Positions 15,536 to 18,277 of a stretch of 18,277 nucleotides of DNA are shown here, one piece after another. The notes beneath the pieces were generated by a model. It was not told where the DNA came from and made no database searches. It was given only the letters and a program-made list of their open reading frames with translations. The stretch comes from an uncultured Planctomycetaceae bacterium (GTDB taxonomy: Bacteria; Planctomycetota; Planctomycetia; Pirellulales; Pirellulaceae), in the NCBI GenBank assembly GCA_903927685.1, contig CAIYOB010001113.1:1-18277 (forward strand), read 5' to 3'. Every line of letters starts with the position of its first letter. Positions within the stretch are counted from its first letter, which is position 1. A program made the position numbers and the translations under genes.

Positions 15536-17926
15536 TTAGCGGTGCCATTCCGGGGCCAGAAAACTGGTGGCCTCGGCAAACGTCGGTTTACGGCGGAAGT
15601 CGACGGCGGGGTCGTACGCAGGCACGTTGGGATCCCGATTCACCCACTGGGGATGCTGGCGGCCGAAGTAACTGCCGTAGAACTGGTAGTTGGTGTCCAC
15701 CCAGCGGCTCAAGATCATCAGCTCCCGCTCCGTCAGCATCCGCGTATGGTCGTCCTTGGCGTTCTTGGCATGCCCGGGGTTGGTCAGGACAGCCAGCAGC
15801 ACGCTGGTCGAGCAGCCCAAGTTCCGCGGCCGCAGATAGGCGCCGTTGTAGTTGCCTTGGTCGCCTGCATGGAACGACGTGAATTCCGGGATGATCGGTC
15901 CGGCCAACTGCTTCCGGGCCAGCTCCTCGTACGACGTGTTGTAGAACTCCGTGATCTCGCCGGTCAGCTTCAAGCCCCCCGCCGGCTCGCTCGCGCCGTG
16001 ACACGAAACGCATTTGGCGTCGAAAATGGGCTGGATATCAGCGGGGTAGTGAATCGTCTGGCCGGCAAGTCCGTCGCCCCCGTTCTCGGCCAGATCGCAC
16101 GGCTGCGGCTGGGGGAGGCTGGGCGCCCGCAGCAGCGCCAGCGGCGTGGTGACAGCCTCGTCCGACGCCGTCCGGCTGGATTGACCATGACAGCCCGTAC
16201 ACGAGCGGACTTCGCCGGCCGCGTAGTTCACGTACGTCCGCTCGCGCTGGATCTCGCGAAAGTCCTTGTCCAGCGCCTGGTAGAAGATGCTCCGGTTGGC
16301 AGGCACGACGAAATGGGCCGAGCCGTCGGTTTCGACGGGCACGACGCCCCACTGCACCCGCGGCCACAGGGCGCCCTTCCAGCTGGAACTGCTCAGCGAC
16401 GGCCCCCAGCGCCGGCCGGTGGACCAATATCTCGGCAGGGCCTCGTTGATTCGCAACCACTTGACCTCGCCCGGCTCGACGCCTTCCATTCCCTGGTACA
16501 CGTTGCTCAAGATGCACACGGCCTGGTTGCTGGCGGCGTAGTGCGGATCGCGCACGCTTTCCAGCACGGGCGGGACACGCCGCGAGACCACCGGCGTCGG
16601 ATGCCAGCAAGACAGCTGCGGATCGGCGTGCACCAGCCGATGGCGGCCGTCGATATCCAGCAGGTACAGGGCATAGGCGTTGGGAACCTCCTTGTAGTGA
16701 TCCGCCGGATTGGCCTTGTACGAGACCAAGAACTCGCGGTCGCTGACAGGAAACGGATGCGTGTACAAGTGGCCCTGCTGGCCGTTGCGGTCGTGGACGT
16801 ATCCGCCGTCCTTGGTCAGGAAATGCCAGCCGGGTTCGGACCGCCGCTTGATGAACACGTGGGGCGTGAGATTGACCACCGGATACCGGGAATCCCACTG
16901 GACATAGCCCGGCTCGTCCGGATCCAGCCCCCGCTCGCGGACCCCCAGCCCAAAATCGACCACCAGGATGGCGCCCAGGCAACCACCTTGCGGAAAGTGG
17001 CAAGTCCCCACGCTCACGAACCGATGGCTGTCGCCCGGCATGGGCTGGGGATACATGTAGACGGTCGTGTCGTCGTCGGCCAGGCCGTACAACTCCTGGG
17101 GCCGGCTGCCGTCGGGATTCATGGCCCAGATCGTCTTGGCGACCCGCGCGCCTTTGTCGATGTACTCCCAGCGGTGATACATCACCCGGCCGTCATCCAG
17201 CACCACCGGGCAGAACTCGCTGACCGGACTGCGGGTCAGCTGTTCGACGTTCGAGCCGTCGGCGTTCATGCGGTGCAGGCCCGGCGCCACCAGGTGCCCC
17301 GATCCGCCGCACAGCACGGTGTGCTCGCAGCGCGTCGACGAGAAGATGATCTTGCCGTCCGGCAGGTAACACGGATGGATATCGTCGGTGTGCCACGAGG
17401 GGTGCCAGCGGGCCACTTTCTCCGCCTCGTCGGCCGGCGGGAAGGAGACCTGCCGCAGACCCGTGCCGTCCAGGTTCACTTCCCAGATACGGAAGCCTGC
17501 GCCGGGATTCTCCCGGAAATCGAACACCACTCGCTTGGCATCGAACGACAGGCTGAGCTTACCGAGGAAGCCTTGCCCGCCGGGCAGGTTGGCCGCGGTC
17601 ACCACCGGCCGCTCGGTCCGGGTCCGGAGGTTGTAGACGTAGATCCCGTTCTCCGGCAGGAAGCGGTCGGGACTCGTACCGTTGTTGATATCCGTGTAAT
17701 AGTGATCCGACGAGTAGGGTTTGCGCTTGATGAACACGATCTCGTCGAACCCCAAAGCGTTCGGATCGACAGGATCGGCTACCGGCACCGGCAGGCCGCG
17801 CACCGCGGTGTCCGAGTCCGTCGCCGAAGGCTCGACCGCCCCTGCCGTCGGCGCTGACGATCCAACAACGGCGGCGAGCATGGCCGCCAGAACGACGGAA
17901 CAGAGTACGAAGCTTCGGTCCGGCAT
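15536..17926 (-). CDS. Di-haem c-type protein of the hydrazine-synthase-alpha-like family
   Basis: This 796-residue protein starts at ATG 17926 with a good GGAGAGGA site six bases upstream. A signal peptide spans about residues 1-31. A TolB/WD-like propeller begins at about 60 (DEIVFIKRKPYSSDHYY, then IWEVNLDGTGL and LHRMNADGSNVEQL). A middle region follows. Two c-type haem sites come next: CTGCH at 576-580, and CVSCH at 639-643 in a cytochrome-like segment ending RWVDTNYQFYGSYFGR. This order resembles the alpha subunit of anammox hydrazine synthase, which has many homologues in planctomycetes that do not perform anammox. No beta or gamma subunit gene is nearby, so hydrazine synthesis is not implied. 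A periplasmic redox or binding role is likely. A weak -10-like TAGAAT lies 58 nt upstream (minus strand; + positions 17984-17989). Confidence 0.85.
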   Translation of the reverse strand: MPDRSFVLCSVVLAAMLAAVVGSSAPTAGAVEPSATDSDTAVRGLPVPVADPVDPNALGFDEIVFIKRKPYSSDHYYTDINNGTSPDRFLPENGIYVYNLRTRTERPVVTAANLPGGQGFLGKLSLSFDAKRVVFDFRENPGAGFRIWEVNLDGTGLRQVSFPPADEAEKVARWHPSWHTDDIHPCYLPDGKIIFSSTRCEHTVLCGGSGHLVAPGLHRMNADGSNVEQLTRSPVSEFCPVVLDDGRVMYHRWEYIDKGARVAKTIWAMNPDGSRPQELYGLADDDTTVYMYPQPMPGDSHRFVSVGTCHFPQGGCLGAILVVDFGLGVRERGLDPDEPGYVQWDSRYPVVNLTPHVFIKRRSEPGWHFLTKDGGYVHDRNGQQGHLYTHPFPVSDREFLVSYKANPADHYKEVPNAYALYLLDIDGRHRLVHADPQLSCWHPTPVVSRRVPPVLESVRDPHYAASNQAVCILSNVYQGMEGVEPGEVKWLRINEALPRYWSTGRRWGPSLSSSSWKGALWPRVQWGVVPVETDGSAHFVVPANRSIFYQALDKDFREIQRERTYVNYAAGEVRSCTGCHGQSSRTASDEAVTTPLALLRAPSLPQPQPCDLAENGGDGLAGQTIHYPADIQPIFDAKCVSCHGASEPAGGLKLTGEITEFYNTSYEELARKQLAGPIIPEFTSFHAGDQGNYNGAYLRPRNLGCSTSVLLAVLTNPGHAKNAKDDHTRMLTERELMILSRWVDTNYQFYGSYFGRQHPQWVNRDPNVPAYDPAVDFRRKPTFAEATSFLAPEWHR

Positions 17927-18040
17927 GGCTTTTCCTCTCCAATTCGAAGGAAGGCGGGGCTGGGTCCCAATGGGCTGTGGCTAATTCTACCCGAAGGCCC
18001 TGCGGCAAGCCAGAGACGATGAAGACGAGGAGTCAGTGAA

Positions 18041-18118
18041 GGGTGGCCGGGGTCGAGTGCAGCGAGCCCCCGGAATCCCGGCGGACTGTGGGCTCGCTGC
18101 ACTCGACCACAGCCACCC
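18041..18118. repeat. Large REP-like palindrome
   Basis: A perfect 19-bp inverted repeat, GGTCGAGTGCAGCGAGCCC at 18051-18069 with its complement at 18090-18108, is extended by a perfect 7-bp outer pair (18041-18047 with 18112-18118) across three-base mismatched loops. The inner loop contains CCGG/CCGG. Similar GGGCTCGCTGC-type palindromes seem to recur between planctomycete genes (from memory). It lies between two minus-strand genes and may end transcription of the right-hand gene. Confidence 0.8.
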
Positions 18119-18186
18119 AGGCAATCCTGAATCATTAACCTTGTGCCATTCGTGGATAGCCCCCGACAAGCTCTCGACGCGGCGCG

Positions 18187-18277
18187 CTAGCGGCCCGGCC
18201 TGACTTCATCTGGGGTCGCGGACGCGCCGGCCATGTCGTACGGTAGCCGCCAGACGCGATCGCCGTTGCGATTGGTG
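18187..18277 (-). CDS. Unidentified protein, C-terminal fragment
   Basis: On the minus strand one frame reads TNRNGDRVWRLPYDMAGAS and continues for ten more residues to a TAG at 18187-18189. Its composition is protein-like, and its position upstream of a palindrome suits a gene end. Only 29 residues are visible and I do not recognise the family. Confidence 0.4.
   Translation of the reverse strand, partial: TNRNGDRVWRLPYDMAGASATPDEVRPGR

Noticed and set aside
14339..17857. A 1172-residue open frame on the plus strand, antisense to the phosphatase and di-haem genes
   Set aside because: Its translation is rich in Arg, Gln, Val and His without any domain, and the opposite strand holds two complete genes with clear motifs and ribosome sites. 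Long antisense frames are a by-product of GC-rich codon use.

Overview
The window looks like a chromosomal segment of a planctomycete (Planctomycetota, probably Pirellulales-like). It is GC-rich. It carries a surface protein with the planctomycete LEPR-XLL-type export motif and a dockerin pair, a type I sulfatase, an inverse-autotransporter-like beta-helix protein, and a di-haem protein of the hydrazine-synthase-alpha-like family that is common in this phylum. The organism call is inferred from these protein types. No rRNA or tRNA gene is visible.

Positions 1-4613 (+ strand) form a carbohydrate-related block. It begins with the C-terminal end of a sialidase/BNR-like protein, followed 36 nt later by a 1112-residue secreted GH17-type beta-1,3-glucanase with Ig-like, propeller and dockerin modules. 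Beyond it lies a composite pseudogene: an unrecognised ORF broken by two stops, joined to a second, frameshifted copy of the same sialidase C-terminus. The two sialidase ends form 203-bp direct repeats (about 95% identical) that bracket the glucanase gene. Positions 4880-5820 hold a PD-(D/E)XK nuclease-like gene broken by an apparent loss of one G.

Positions 6238-10661 (+) hold a two-component system. A membrane histidine kinase overlaps a complete NtrC-type sigma-54 activator, and a secreted sulfatase follows 49 nt downstream. The sulfatase may be a target of the pair, but I found no convincing -24/-12 promoter. Positions 10944-13949 (+) encode a large outer-membrane protein with an N-terminal barrel followed by a right-handed beta-helix of 17 coils, 15 of them exactly 23 residues.

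Positions 14288-17926 lie on the minus strand. A di-haem, propeller-containing, hydrazine-synthase-alpha-like protein is followed after 36 nt by a receiver-PP2C (RsbU/SpoIIE-like) phosphatase. The space between the convergent beta-helix and phosphatase genes is almost filled by a 294-bp element with 32-bp terminal inverted repeats built from a 12-bp unit. It looks like an undescribed MITE-like or fold-back element. A second large palindrome lies at 18041-18118. The window ends in the C-terminus of an unidentified minus-strand gene.

Taken together, the secreted glucanase, the sialidase-like protein, the sulfatase and the surface beta-helix protein suggest sensing, binding and breakdown of external (possibly sulfated) polysaccharides. 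This link is inference from gene content. The most unusual items are the MITE-like element, the repeat-flanked glucanase with the decaying neighbour copy, and the hydrazine-synthase-like protein paired with a signalling phosphatase.
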